From: Flavobacterium sp. ASV13
GTDB lineage: Bacteria > Bacteroidota > Bacteroidia > Flavobacteriales > Flavobacteriaceae
Assembly (NCBI RefSeq): GCF_000745775.1
Contig: NZ_JQJY01000005.1
Span: 1 to 64,000, forward strand
Direction of reading: 5' to 3'
Length of the DNA: 64,000 nt
How positions within the stretch are numbered: position 1 is the stretch's first letter; the number at the start of each line of letters is the position of its first letter. Under the pieces are notes generated by a model that searched no databases, had not been told where the DNA came from, and saw only the letters and a program-made list of their open reading frames with translations. Below, one piece after another: positions 9,134-18,233 of the stretch. Position numbers and translations under genes: made by a program.

Positions 9134-9802
9134 ATGTTCAAAAAGGTTTTAGTTGCCGAAGATCTAGACAGCATAAGCATAGCTGTAATTCAAGTACTTG
9201 AAGATTTAAAAGTTCCTGTAATCGACCATGTAAAATATTGTGATGATGGTTTATTAAAAATAAAAAAAGCAATTGCTGATAATGCCCCTTATGATTTATT
9301 AATTAGTGATTTATCATTCAAGATTGATCATAGAAAAAACCAGCTGACTAGTGGTGAAGATCTTGTTGAAGCCGCTAATAAAGTACAACCTGAGTTAAAA
9401 AAAATTATTTTTTCTATAGAAGACAAATCATATCGCATAAAATCATTATTCAATGATTTAGGCATTAATGCATACGTATCTAAAGGCAGAAATAGTATCG
9501 AAGAATTAAGAAAAGCTATTGAAAAAGTTTATCAGAATGAAGAAAAAATATTATCATCTGATTTATCTTTTAGTTTTAATGACAAATCTCTAATTGAAAT
9601 TGAATCATATGATATTTCAATTTTATCGCTTTTAGCAAAAGGCTATATTTTAGAGCATATTTCAAATGAATTCAAAGCATTATCGATAACGCCAAATGGA
9701 ACCAGTAGTATCGAAAAACGAATCAACAAATTAAAAATATATTTTAAAGCAAATAATAATGTTCATTTAATTGCTATTGCAAAAGATTTTGGTTTGGTTT
9801 AA
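9134..9802 (+). CDS. Response regulator, receiver plus LuxR-type HTH
   Basis: A 222-residue protein with an N-terminal receiver domain (acidic pair E9-D10, phospho-acceptor D59 in LLISDLSF, conserved Lys near 107) and a C-terminal region that fits a LuxR/NarL-type helix-turn-helix (LSLLAKGYILEHISNEF). The insertion after D59 (FKIDHRKNQLTSGEDL) is longer than usual. It starts 11 bp after the second kinase and completes a kinase-kinase-regulator operon. DNA targets are unknown. Confidence 0.85.
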   Translation: MFKKVLVAEDLDSISIAVIQVLEDLKVPVIDHVKYCDDGLLKIKKAIADNAPYDLLISDLSFKIDHRKNQLTSGEDLVEAANKVQPELKKIIFSIEDKSYRIKSLFNDLGINAYVSKGRNSIEELRKAIEKVYQNEEKILSSDLSFSFNDKSLIEIESYDISILSLLAKGYILEHISNEFKALSITPNGTSSIEKRINKLKIYFKANNNVHLIAIAKDFGLV

Positions 9803-9814
9803 TTAACATTTTCA

Positions 9815-9830
9815 TTACGGTTTTCCGTAA
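9815..9830 (+). terminator. Short hairpin after the kinase operon
   Basis: TTACGG-TTTT-CCGTAA, a 6-bp stem 12 bp after the regulator stop. There is no strong T run after it, so termination is uncertain. Confidence 0.4.
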
Positions 9831-9882
9831 GGAAATGCCCTTTTATACTCATAAATTTGTGTACAATTCTATTAACTGACCA

Positions 9883-10113
9883 ATGAAACCTAAATATCGC
9901 ATTAATTTTTTAGCAAAAATTAATACAACCAAAAACAGAATTATTATGAAAACAATGCTTCTTTGTATCTTTCTATCTGTAAGTTTTGCATTTGTATCTG
10001 AAAAATCAGGTGGTTATGAAATTGAATGGAAAATGATTTTTATTCCGGCGCTGCTAGTATTACAAATCATTATTATTTCGACTGCATTAAAAAACAGATA
10101 TAAAAAGAATTAA
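9883..10113 (+). CDS. Small membrane protein, unknown function
   Basis: A 76-residue protein. A TAAATTTG -7 box at 9852-9859 places the transcript start just before ATG 9883, so I keep that start; an internal ATG at 9946 would give 55 residues. Two hydrophobic segments are visible (TMLLCIFLSVSFAFV and FIPALLVLQIIIISTAL), ending in a basic tail. I do not recognise a family. Confidence 0.55.
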   Translation: MKPKYRINFLAKINTTKNRIIMKTMLLCIFLSVSFAFVSEKSGGYEIEWKMIFIPALLVLQIIIISTALKNRYKKN

Positions 10114-10164
10114 TCTCTTTTAGTCAAAACTTGTAATGCTTATATTTGAATTTTTAAATTTCGA

Positions 10165-10968
10165 ATGAAAAACATATTAAGCATTGTTCTTTCTTTTTTT
10201 ACGTTCCTTTCTTTTTCACAGACAAAAATTCTGTCCTGGAATTTAGAAAATTATGGGAAATCAAAATCTGAATCCGAAATAAATTTTATCGCAAATGTAG
10301 TTCTCGACTACGATATCATTGCCATTCAGGAAGTTGTTGCCAGTTATGGCGGAGCTCAGGCTATTGCAAAACTTACTTCAGTTTTAAACGAAAAAGGCTC
10401 AAAATGGGCTTATACAATCAGTGACCCTACGACCAGCAGTAGTTATAAGGCCGAACGTTATGCCTTTATATGGAAAACAAGTAAGGCAAAATTAAAAGGG
10501 AAACCGTGGCTTGAAAAAAAATATAGTTTAGAAATTGATCGCGAACCTTATTATGCCACATTTGAAATTGGCAAAAAGACCATCACTTTAAGTAACTTTC
10601 ACGCCATCACCAAAAATAAAAACCCAGAAACCGAAATAAAATATTTTAAATTTATACCTAACTCCTACCATGATTTGAATTTGATTTTTATGGGGGATTT
10701 TAATTGTCCGCAATCACATACGGTATTTTTTCCATTAAAGAAAATGGGATATACTTCTGCTTTAATAAATCAAAAAACGACATTAAAACAAAAATGCAAA
10801 AACACCGAATGTCTTGCATCTGAATTTGACAATATATTTTACAAAACAACAAATTTAAACTATATAAATTCAGGCATAATTCCGTTCTACAAAAAGTTTA
10901 ATTCATTGGCAGAAGCCCGAAAAATATCCGATCATTTACCAATTTGGCTGGAATTTTCTTTAAATTAA
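10165..10968 (+). CDS. Secreted endonuclease/exonuclease/phosphatase family protein
   Basis: A 267-residue protein with a signal peptide (about 1-18, ending FSQ) followed by a DNase I-like fold. Family landmarks in order: SWNLENYGK, IIAIQEV (catalytic Glu), LSNFHA, MGDFNC (metal-site Asp/Asn) and the C-terminal SDHLPIWLEF (catalytic His). It is probably a periplasmic or secreted metal-dependent nuclease or phosphodiesterase. It is convergent with the next gene, with one base between the stop codons. Confidence 0.85.
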   Translation: MKNILSIVLSFFTFLSFSQTKILSWNLENYGKSKSESEINFIANVVLDYDIIAIQEVVASYGGAQAIAKLTSVLNEKGSKWAYTISDPTTSSSYKAERYAFIWKTSKAKLKGKPWLEKKYSLEIDREPYYATFEIGKKTITLSNFHAITKNKNPETEIKYFKFIPNSYHDLNLIFMGDFNCPQSHTVFFPLKKMGYTSALINQKTTLKQKCKNTECLASEFDNIFYKTTNLNYINSGIIPFYKKFNSLAEARKISDHLPIWLEFSLN

Positions 10969-10969
10969 T

Positions 10970-12229
10970 TTAAGTCTTAAGTTTTTTCTTTTTTGCCGCA
11001 GGAAACAAAACGTTGTTCAAAATTAATCGGTAACCAGGAGAATTAGGGTGCAAATCTAAAACAGTTGGCGGATCTCCGACTTGATGTTGGAAGTCTTCCG
11101 GATCATGTCCTCCAAAAAAAGTAAACATTCCTTTTCCTTTTTCTCCATGAATGTATCTTGATTCACCATTTAATTCACAGGTTCCCATTATTAAAACATT
11201 AGATTTAATTAATGCCGTATCAAACGAAGTCGTCTGCCCCATAAATCCTTTAACCAACTGAGTGTGGTTTTGACATAACATACTTGGAATTGGGTCCCAT
11301 TTTGCTGAAAATTCCATTAAAGTGAAATAATCTTTTTCCATTGGAACTTTACGTTTTAGCGTCATATCAATATCTGAAAACTCATAAACTTCTGGTCTTC
11401 TTTCCAAAGTGAAATTTTTAAAAGCAAATGAATTTCCATAATCTAATTTTGACTGATAATTAGAATCACTTGGATCACCATCAAACATGGCTTCGCAAAT
11501 ATCAACACCGTCAGCGGCAAGTGCAATATCAAAACTATCTGTTGCAGAGCACATAGCAAACATAAAACCGCCACCAATTACAAAATCTCGAATTTTCTTG
11601 GCAACTGCACCTTTTTCCTGAGAAACTTTGGCATAACCTAATTTTGCAGCTAAAGCCTCAGCATCTTTTTTCTGATCAATATACCATGGCGTATTTTTAT
11701 ATGCCGCATAAAATTTACCATATTGACCCGTAAAATCCTCATGATGCAAGTGAAGCCAATCATATAATAAGAGTTGATCACTTAAAACTTCTTCATCATA
11801 TATTGGTGTAAAAGGAATCTCAGCATAAGTTAGAACCAATGTTACCGCATCATCCCAAGGTTGTTTTCCTTTTGGAGTATATACCGCAATTTTTGGAGCT
11901 TTTTCCAAAATAACCGATTCCATATTTTGAGACGGACTAGAAATATCATTTAAAATTGCCGCTTCTTCACTATCAGATAAAACTTCAAAGCTTACACCTC
12001 GAATTTTACATTCTTTCCTAATTTCTTCGGCATCAGGCAATAAAAATGAACCTCCTCTATAATTTAGAAGCCAGCTTGCCTTATAATCTTTACTTAAACA
12101 CCAATAGGTAATTCCGTAAGCTTTAAGGTGATTTTGCTGTGTCGTTTCGTCCATTGGAAGCAAAATAAATGACGCTTTTGCGGAAAACGAAAGCAATACT
12201 ATAAAGATAAAAACTAAACTCTTCTTCAT
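10970..12229 (-). CDS. Secreted protein of uncertain function (amidotransferase-like segment)
   Basis: A 419-residue protein with a signal peptide (about 1-19). Conserved-looking parts include LHLHHEDFTGQYGKFY and the glycine-rich elbow IGGGFMFAMCSATDSFD, in which a Cys follows a hydrophobic strand as in class I glutamine-amidotransferase-like folds. Homologues in this phylum are, from memory, often labelled asparagine synthetase B, but nothing in the sequence resembles the AsnB synthetase domain and an export signal argues against it. I leave the function open. Confidence 0.5.
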   Translation of the reverse strand: MKKSLVFIFIVLLSFSAKASFILLPMDETTQQNHLKAYGITYWCLSKDYKASWLLNYRGGSFLLPDAEEIRKECKIRGVSFEVLSDSEEAAILNDISSPSQNMESVILEKAPKIAVYTPKGKQPWDDAVTLVLTYAEIPFTPIYDEEVLSDQLLLYDWLHLHHEDFTGQYGKFYAAYKNTPWYIDQKKDAEALAAKLGYAKVSQEKGAVAKKIRDFVIGGGFMFAMCSATDSFDIALAADGVDICEAMFDGDPSDSNYQSKLDYGNSFAFKNFTLERRPEVYEFSDIDMTLKRKVPMEKDYFTLMEFSAKWDPIPSMLCQNHTQLVKGFMGQTTSFDTALIKSNVLIMGTCELNGESRYIHGEKGKGMFTFFGGHDPEDFQHQVGDPPTVLDLHPNSPGYRLILNNVLFPAAKKKKLKT

Positions 12230-12384
12230 TAAAAAATTATTTTAGTAAAGATATAAAGGAAGCTCGTAAAATACTATAGTTGTCCTTGTTTTATGATTGA
12301 AAGAAAAGTTAAAAAAATTAACTTTTTATATGTAAGAATGTAAAAACAGGTATAAACACCTATTTCACAAAAACAAATTCTAAC

Positions 12385-12392
12385 TACATTTG
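12385..12392 (+). promoter_or_regulatory. -7 box of a small membrane peptide gene
   Basis: TACATTTG matches TAnnTTTG and sits 28 bp before the ATG at 12421. No good TTG element is found at the right distance, so it may be activated. Confidence 0.4.
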
Positions 12393-12420
12393 GTATCCCA
12401 AATCATTGAGATATAAATCA

Positions 12421-12561
12421 ATGAAAATGAAAAATATGAAATTTAACGAAAGTAATAACCAGCCTAAAGGATTAAATGTCATTCAAAAAATTGGGATTTG
12501 CGTACTAGTTCTTACCATTATCTTGTATTATGTTCTGTCAATACAATTTCTAACAGCCTAA
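12421..12561 (+). CDS. Small single-span membrane protein (46 aa)
   Basis: An open frame of 46 codons starting at the ATG at 12421 and ending TAA at 12559-12561. It has a polar N-terminus (KFNESNNQPKGLNVIQKI) and one hydrophobic span (GICVLVLTIILYYVLSI), a type II or tail-anchored layout. A TAnnTTTG box lies upstream and the gene is convergent with the response-regulator gene at 12566, only 4 bp away. The tight packing supports reality, but no family is recognised. Confidence 0.5.
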   Translation: MKMKNMKFNESNNQPKGLNVIQKIGICVLVLTIILYYVLSIQFLTA

Positions 12562-12565
12562 AAAA

Positions 12566-13231
12566 TTATAGCGTCAAAACGGCAATTTCATTTTGTATCG
12601 CATACACAACTAATCCAGCAATATTTCTAGATTCTGTTTTAAGAAGTAAATTATTGCGATGCCCCTCAACTGTTCTCGGACTTAAAAAAAGATGTTCTGC
12701 AATTTCAGTAGTTGTTTTTTGCTGACATATAAGTTGGAGAATTTCAATTTCACGAGGAGAAAGAAAACTAGTTTCCAGGTTAACTTTTGATGTTTTTGAC
12801 GAAACAATCGTTTCCTGAATTATTTTTAATACATTCTCGTTATAATAAAATCCTTTTTTTGCAACTTCATTAATAGTATGTATCAAATCCTTTGGAGTTG
12901 TATTTTTTATCAGATAGGCAACAGCACCAACCTGAATCATATTGGCTATAAATGATTTTGTATCGTAGCTGGTAAGGGCAATTATTTTAATATCCGGATA
13001 AGATTTACGAATGATTTTTGTTGCTTCGACACCGTTGAGGACTGGCATCTTCAAATCCATTACAATAATATCAGGTTTTGTTTCGCTTTCTTCTAAGCTG
13101 GCAAGAAGTTCTTCACCATTAGATGCTTCAAAAATAATTTCTATATTTTCTTCTCTCTGCAACAAAAAGGCAATTCCTTTTCGAAATAAAACTTCATCAT
13201 CTACTAAAGCAATTTTAACAGCAGCTTTCAT
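12566..13231 (-). CDS. NarL/LuxR-family response regulator
   Basis: A 221-residue regulator: receiver domain with DD at 11-12, phospho-acceptor D59 in DIIVMDLKMP, Lys near 109 (AYLIKN), then a LuxR HTH (LSPREIEILQLICQQKTTTE ... LSPRTVEGHRNNL). The kinase gene at 13346-14137, read in the same direction 114 bp upstream, is its clear partner. Confidence 0.93.
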   Translation of the reverse strand: MKAAVKIALVDDEVLFRKGIAFLLQREENIEIIFEASNGEELLASLEESETKPDIIVMDLKMPVLNGVEATKIIRKSYPDIKIIALTSYDTKSFIANMIQVGAVAYLIKNTTPKDLIHTINEVAKKGFYYNENVLKIIQETIVSSKTSKVNLETSFLSPREIEILQLICQQKTTTEIAEHLFLSPRTVEGHRNNLLLKTESRNIAGLVVYAIQNEIAVLTL

Positions 13232-13345
13232 TTTTTATTCTGTTTTTGGTCATTTGGTTTGCCGAATTTACAAAATATGTAGCAAACAATAACTCAAGAA
13301 AGCTAATATGTCGATTTAAAACTACAAATAATACACCATTTTAAC

Positions 13346-14137
13346 TTAAAATGTAAAATTTGCAGTGAAACCTTTATTTTTTTCTGAAGAAATTTGAATT
13401 GTTCCTTTTAAGAAAGAAATACGGCTCTCAATATTTTTCATTCCGAGTCCTTTTTGATTTTCAGCATTTTTACTGTCAAAACCAATTCCGTTATCTTGAT
13501 AATTGCAAGTTGAAATTCCATTTTCATCAGAGAAAGAAATTTTGATTTCAGTTGCTTTTCCATGTCTAAGTGAATTATTCATAAATTCCTGAAGAATTCT
13601 AAAAATGTGCAAATGGCGATCAATATCTTTTTCATCAAAATCAATTTCATTTTTATAATACACTTTTACCGATTTACTGGTTTCAAACTCTGCGCATAAC
13701 TCTTCCACTCCAGCATTAAGTCCAAATTTTTCAAAAACCGGAGGTAGTAAGTTGTGTGCAATTTTTCGGGAATTTTCTAAAGCTTTAGCGGTAAGATCAA
13801 TAATGTTTTCTGTGATTTCTTTAACTTCAGATTCTGTTAAATTTGGTGCAGATAACAAATGTGTGTTTAACGAAACAATATTTAGTTTAGAACTAATATC
13901 ATCATGAAGATCTTGGGCAATTCGTTTTCTTTCCTCTTCCTGAGTAACAATAATTGCATGCAACTGTTCCCTTTGATGGAAGATTTCAAGATCTCTTTTT
14001 TCTAGTTCTTTCTGAGTTATTTTTTTTCGCGAAAAATAAAAAAACAAGATTAAAACAAGCCCCATTAATAAAAAAGAAACACAGCTAAATATTGCGGTTG
14101 CAACAATTTCGGATTCTTGGATTGCTTGAGCTCTCAT
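13346..14137 (-). CDS. Membrane-bound sensor histidine kinase (HisKA_3)
   Basis: A 263-residue kinase with one N-terminal membrane helix (about 14-35), a short coiled coil, the HisKA_3 phospho-acceptor motif ERKRIAQDLHDD, and a C-terminal ATPase domain with N box (LQEFMNNSLRHG), G1 (DNGIGFD) and G2 (KGLGMKNIESRI). There is almost no extracytoplasmic sensor, so the signal may come from the membrane or from a partner such as the membrane protein at 14327. It forms a two-component pair with the regulator at 12566. Confidence 0.92.
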   Translation of the reverse strand: MRAQAIQESEIVATAIFSCVSFLLMGLVLILFFYFSRKKITQKELEKRDLEIFHQREQLHAIIVTQEEERKRIAQDLHDDISSKLNIVSLNTHLLSAPNLTESEVKEITENIIDLTAKALENSRKIAHNLLPPVFEKFGLNAGVEELCAEFETSKSVKVYYKNEIDFDEKDIDRHLHIFRILQEFMNNSLRHGKATEIKISFSDENGISTCNYQDNGIGFDSKNAENQKGLGMKNIESRISFLKGTIQISSEKNKGFTANFTF

Positions 14138-14201
14138 AATTATTTTAATAAATTTTGTTTTTTACACTTTTGAACTGAAATTCATAGTGAATTTTCAAAT
14201 A

Positions 14202-14235
14202 AAACTCTCTCACCATTTTTATCGCGAGAGAGTTT
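14202..14235 (-). terminator. Leftward terminator
   Basis: AAACTCTCTC pairs with GAGAGAGTTT around a 14-nt loop; on the minus strand it is followed by TTATTTG. It lies after the membrane-protein gene at 14327 and before the kinase, so the kinase probably has its own promoter. Confidence 0.65.
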
Positions 14236-14326
14236 CAATATTTTCCTAAGAAATTAGATCTTAATATGGAAGTGAAGGACGTACACCATTGTAAACATCT
14301 AGAGAAACATCTATTTTTTAAATTAA

Positions 14327-14965
14327 TCAATTAGAATTAATTGCCTTTGTTCTAAAGTAACTTACTTTCCATTCGTACAAAAAAAACAAATGATAAACTA
14401 TAACCAAACCAGCATTTAAAGTCCAAGTTATCAAATTAAAATCCTTGCTGAATTTTGCAGTCAAATTTCCAATTAGAAATAAAATTGTACTTGCGAACAG
14501 ATACAATAAAATGCCCATATTAATAAAATAAAACTCTTTTTTTTCGTCAAGCATATTATAAAAATGAAAAACTGCGTAAATAATCAACAAAAACGAAGTA
14601 ATAAAAATTTCATATAAATTAAATTTCAAAAACATTTCTGGTTTTAAACCATATTGAATACCTAAGGTTAACAAAACTAGCACAAATCCAATTTTAATAA
14701 CTTTCTTCTGGAATTGATCTTTTACTAATTTTAGATAAAAAATACTCAGTGCAATAAACTGTCCAATAAAATAAATATGCGATAAAAATAAATTACTAAC
14801 TTTTTTTATCATACATATTCTTCCTGCAATCTGTACACATACAATAATTAGCAAGTAAATTACAAACACTTTATATGCCTTGTTTTTTCCAGGGAATTTT
14901 ATGGTATACAAAATAAAATTAAGGAACAAGAAAACGTATCCACAGTTTACAAGAAATGAATACAT
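14327..14965 (-). CDS. Polytopic membrane protein, unknown function
   Basis: A 212-residue protein with about six or seven hydrophobic spans (for example YVFLFLNFILYTI, VFVIYLLIIVCVQIA, FIGQFIALSIFYLKL, IKIGFVLVLLTLGI, FITSFLLIIYAVFHF). It has a short, charged C-terminus. It follows the 125-residue gene with only 4 bp between them, so the two form one transcript. I do not recognise a named family; a 7TM sensor-like role for the kinase downstream is speculation from position. Confidence 0.7.
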   Translation of the reverse strand: MYSFLVNCGYVFLFLNFILYTIKFPGKNKAYKVFVIYLLIIVCVQIAGRICMIKKVSNLFLSHIYFIGQFIALSIFYLKLVKDQFQKKVIKIGFVLVLLTLGIQYGLKPEMFLKFNLYEIFITSFLLIIYAVFHFYNMLDEKKEFYFINMGILLYLFASTILFLIGNLTAKFSKDFNLITWTLNAGLVIVYHLFFLYEWKVSYFRTKAINSN

Positions 14966-14969
14966 ACTT

Positions 14970-15347
14970 TTATTCGTTCATAGGACTATTTGGATCTGCG
15001 GTAGCAGGAGGGCTTGGTTCTGTAAAATCATAAATACCTGCACCGTCTTCAGCTACTCCATCTTTGTAACCAGGAATTTGATCTTCATAAATTCCAGTTT
15101 TCTCATTATATGTTGTTCCAACGATCATTAAAGTTTGCAAGCCTTTATCGTTTACTCCTATATAAGCTCTTGCAGCATCAATTCCTTGTGCTAAAACTTT
15201 TTCTAAATTAACTTTAGGAATTAAAAACGAATTAACACGTTTCTTTGCTGTTTCTTCGTCTGTTTGCTTTTTCCAACTTGCTACCCAAGTTTGAGCTACT
15301 TCTAAAGTAATGTTAGTGTCCTTTTCAGGTAATCTCTCATTTGCCAT
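14970..15347 (-). CDS. Conserved-type hypothetical protein (125 aa)
   Basis: A soluble 125-residue protein without signal peptide. The N-terminal half is helical (VAQTWVASWKKQTDEETAKK), the middle has an alpha/beta look (ARAYIGVNDKGLQTLMIVGT), and the C-terminus is Pro- and acid-rich (EPSPPATADPNSPMNE). It is cotranscribed with the membrane protein at 14327. No function can be inferred. Confidence 0.7.
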   Translation of the reverse strand: MANERLPEKDTNITLEVAQTWVASWKKQTDEETAKKRVNSFLIPKVNLEKVLAQGIDAARAYIGVNDKGLQTLMIVGTTYNEKTGIYEDQIPGYKDGVAEDGAGIYDFTEPSPPATADPNSPMNE

Positions 15348-15447
15348 AATATATAATTTGTTTATTGGTTACAGTTAATTAAGCGATTGTTTAGCAATCG
15401 ATTCGCTAATCTACTGAATTTTATTAATAAATTTAACATTAAGACAT

Positions 15448-15473
15448 AAAAAAAACCTTATAAAAAGGTTTTT
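15448..15473 (-). terminator. Terminator after dnaB
   Basis: AAAAACCTT and AAGGTTTTT form a symmetric hairpin 10 bp beyond the dnaB stop; it can act in both directions. Confidence 0.75.
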
Positions 15474-15482
15474 AAATTGTAT

Positions 15483-17027
15483 TTAGAATGGTACATCACT
15501 GTCATCGTCATCGTCATTGAGATTGCTTCCAAAAGCTTCATTCGCTGACGGAAGATTTTTAGTAATAAATGGATTATCGTCGTGATTCATTTTTGAAGGC
15601 AAATCATCAAATCCACCGGTAAATTCTTCAAGATTGTCGAACTTACCTAAATGTCCTAAGAATTTCAAACGAATATTCTCAAGTCCACCATTACGGTGTT
15701 TGGCTATAATAAACTCAGCCTGACCTGCAGTTGGAGATGCCTCATCATCATCCCATTCTTCAATTTTATAATATTCAGGACGATAAATAAATGATACAAT
15801 ATCGGCATCCTGCTCAATCGCTCCAGATTCACGAAGATCCGAAAGCAAAGGACGTTTACTAGATCCACGAGTCTCAACGGCACGCGATAACTGAGAAAGT
15901 GCAATAACCGGCACGTTTAACTCTTTTGCTAAAGCTTTTAAATTTCGGGAAATTGTCGAGATTTCCTGCTCACGGTTTCCTCCTCCTTTTCCATTTCCTC
16001 CGGCAGTCATTAACTGCAAATAGTCAATAATGATTAATTTAATTCCATGTTGCGAAGCTAGACGACGGCATTTTGCACGTAAATCGAATATCGAAAGCGA
16101 AGGTGTATCATCAATAAATAATGGGGCTTTTTCTAAGTTTTTAACTTTAGTACTTAATTGCTCCCATTCGTGTTTTTCTAATTTTCCAGTTCTTAATTTT
16201 TCTGAAGACAATCCTGTTTCAGAAGAAATAAGCCTTGTAATCAACTGAACCGATGCCATCTCCAGAGAGAAAACTGCCACCGCATGCCCAAACTGAATCG
16301 CTACATTTCGTGCCATCGAAAGTACGAAAGCCGTTTTACCCATACCCGGACGAGCTGCAATAATAATCAAATCCGAAGGTTGCCATCCAGATGTTACCTC
16401 ATCTAATTTTTCAAAACCAGTTGCAATACCACTCAAACCTTCTTTTCCAGCAATTTCTTCAATACGTTTTTTCGCCTGAAGAACCAAACTCTGCGCAGTT
16501 TCAGAACTACGCTTGATATTTCCCTGAGTTACTTCGTATAATTTAGATTCGGCTTTGTCTAATAAATCGAAAACGTCTGTAGTTTCATCATACGATTCTT
16601 CGATAATTTCTGAAGAAATTCTGATCAAACTTCTTTGAATAAATTTCTGAAGAATAATACGCGAGTGAAATTCGATATGCGCAGACGAAGCAATTTTCTG
16701 CGTAAGCTGAATCAAATAAAAATCACCACCCGCTACATCTAACTTTCCATTTTTCTTTAACTGCGTTGAAACCGTCAATAAATCGATTGGCTGTGTTTCG
16801 GTAAAAAGCTGTAAAATCGCCTCAAAAATATGTTTGTGTGCGTCTTTGTAAAAAGCATCAGGCTGCAAAATATCAATTACATCATCTACACCCTTTTTAT
16901 CAATCATCATCGCACCAAGAACAGCCTCTTCAAGATCAATTACTTGCGGAGGAAGTTTTCCTTTTTCAAGATTAATAATAGTGGTTTTATCTACCTTTAC
17001 AGGGTTTACATTTTTGAAATTTTCCAT
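15483..17027 (-). CDS. dnaB: Replicative DNA helicase DnaB
   Basis: A 514-residue hexameric helicase that unwinds DNA at the replication fork. The N-terminal DnaB domain (about 28-130) is followed by a linker and the RecA-like motor with Walker A (ARPGMGKTAF), Walker B (LIIIDYLQLM) and the arginine-containing C-terminal motifs. The last 40 residues form an extra acidic tail that ends DDDDDSDVPF, closely resembling the protein-binding tip of single-stranded DNA-binding protein (DDDIPF). No intein is present. It has its own terminator and is surrounded by unrelated genes. Confidence 0.97.
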   Translation of the reverse strand: MENFKNVNPVKVDKTTIINLEKGKLPPQVIDLEEAVLGAMMIDKKGVDDVIDILQPDAFYKDAHKHIFEAILQLFTETQPIDLLTVSTQLKKNGKLDVAGGDFYLIQLTQKIASSAHIEFHSRIILQKFIQRSLIRISSEIIEESYDETTDVFDLLDKAESKLYEVTQGNIKRSSETAQSLVLQAKKRIEEIAGKEGLSGIATGFEKLDEVTSGWQPSDLIIIAARPGMGKTAFVLSMARNVAIQFGHAVAVFSLEMASVQLITRLISSETGLSSEKLRTGKLEKHEWEQLSTKVKNLEKAPLFIDDTPSLSIFDLRAKCRRLASQHGIKLIIIDYLQLMTAGGNGKGGGNREQEISTISRNLKALAKELNVPVIALSQLSRAVETRGSSKRPLLSDLRESGAIEQDADIVSFIYRPEYYKIEEWDDDEASPTAGQAEFIIAKHRNGGLENIRLKFLGHLGKFDNLEEFTGGFDDLPSKMNHDDNPFITKNLPSANEAFGSNLNDDDDDSDVPF

Positions 17028-17118
17028 ATAGCGAAAGTAACAAAATTTAAAAAAAAATTGTTATCGAGTTATAACTATTAATTGTTTATAAATATCCTTT
17101 TTATGTTCATAACCAAAA

Positions 17119-17150
17119 AAAAATCCGAAACTGTAAGGCTTCGGATTTTT
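17119..17150 (-). terminator. Terminator after accA
   Basis: AAAATCCGAA pairs with TTCGGATTTT around an ACTGTAAGGC loop, 18 bp beyond the accA stop. Confidence 0.8.
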
Positions 17151-17167
17151 AACTAATCTGTAAGAAT

Positions 17168-18121
17168 TTACTCTTTATACTCGCCCATATTACTATATTT
17201 GTCCATTCTCTGGGCAATTAGGTCGGCTGTTGATAAGTCTTTCAATTCATTATATCCTTTGGTAATGTATTCTGCTACTGTTTTAAAAGTAGTTTCGCGG
17301 TCGTAGTGCGCTCCGCCTAGTGGTTCAGGAATTACATCATCAACTAATTTTTGTTTTTTCATGTCTGATGAAGTTAATTTCAAAGCATCAGCAGCACGTT
17401 CTTTGTACTCCCAGCTTTTCCATAAAATTGAAGAACAAGATTCTGGTGAGATTACAGAATACCAAGTATTTTCTAACATGTAAACTTTATCTCCAACACC
17501 AATTCCTAAAGCTCCTCCAGAAGCACCTTCACCAACAATAATTGTGATGATTGGCACTTGTAAACGAACCATTTCAAAAATGTTTCTTGCAATTGCTTCA
17601 CCTTGTCCTCTTTCTTCAGCTTCAAGTCCTGGATATGCACCCGGAGTGTCAACCAAAGTAAGAACCGGAATTCCGAATTTCTCTGCCATTTTCATTAAAC
17701 GCAAAGCTTTACGGTATCCTTCTGGATTTGCCATACCAAAATTACGGTATTGGCGTGTTTTTGTATTAAAACCTTTTTGCTGTCCAACAATCATAAACGA
17801 CTGACCGTTTATTTTTCCAAGACCACCAACCATTGCTTTATCATCTTTAAAACCTCTGTCTCCATGAAGTTCTAGAAATGTATCACCGCAAATTGCTCTG
17901 ATATAATCTAAAGTATAAGGTCTGTTTGGATGTCTTGACAATTGTACACGTTGCCAAGCCGTAAGGTTTTTATATATTTCTTTCTTAGTTTGCTCTAATT
18001 TTTTGTTGATTTCCTTGCAAGTTGCTGTTACATCAACCTCAGATTCTTTTCCAATTACAACACACTTTTGCAACTGTTCTTCAAGTTCTTTGATTGGAAG
18101 CTCAAAATCTAAATATTCCAT
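17168..18121 (-). CDS. accA: Acetyl-CoA carboxylase carboxyltransferase subunit alpha
   Basis: A 317-residue subunit that, with AccD, transfers CO2 from carboxybiotin to acetyl-CoA in fatty acid synthesis. It has the alpha-subunit N-terminal helices ([14 protein letters not shown]) and the crotonase-like carboxyltransferase core with [36 protein letters not shown] and [12 protein letters not shown]. Length fits the family. A leftward -7 box (TATATTTG on the minus strand, 18154-18161) precedes it. Confidence 0.97.
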   Translation of the reverse strand: MEYLDFELPIKELEEQLQKCVVIGKESEVDVTATCKEINKKLEQTKKEIYKNLTAWQRVQLSRHPNRPYTLDYIRAICGDTFLELHGDRGFKDDKAMVGGLGKINGQSFMIVGQQKGFNTKTRQYRNFGMANPEGYRKALRLMKMAEKFGIPVLTLVDTPGAYPGLEAEERGQGEAIARNIFEMVRLQVPIITIIVGEGASGGALGIGVGDKVYMLENTWYSVISPESCSSILWKSWEYKERAADALKLTSSDMKKQKLVDDVIPEPLGGAHYDRETTFKTVAEYITKGYNELKDLSTADLIAQRMDKYSNMGEYKE

Positions 18122-18233
18122 GGATTTTTGAATTTTGTTTTTAAATCGAACCGCAAATATAAAAATATTATATCATTGGCATAGTTAATTGTTAGTAAAG
18201 TATCAAATTGTGAATTAAAAGATAAGTAAACTA

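Noticed and set aside
10970..12229. Asparagine synthetase B
   Set aside because: The protein carries a signal peptide and lacks the N-terminal Cys2 and ATP-pyrophosphatase motifs of AsnB.
14270..14330. Minus-strand tail IDVSLDVYNGVRPSLPY before a stop, looking like the C-terminus of a lost gene
   Set aside because: The frame is open for only about 18 codons between stops and has no start; too short to call a pseudogene.
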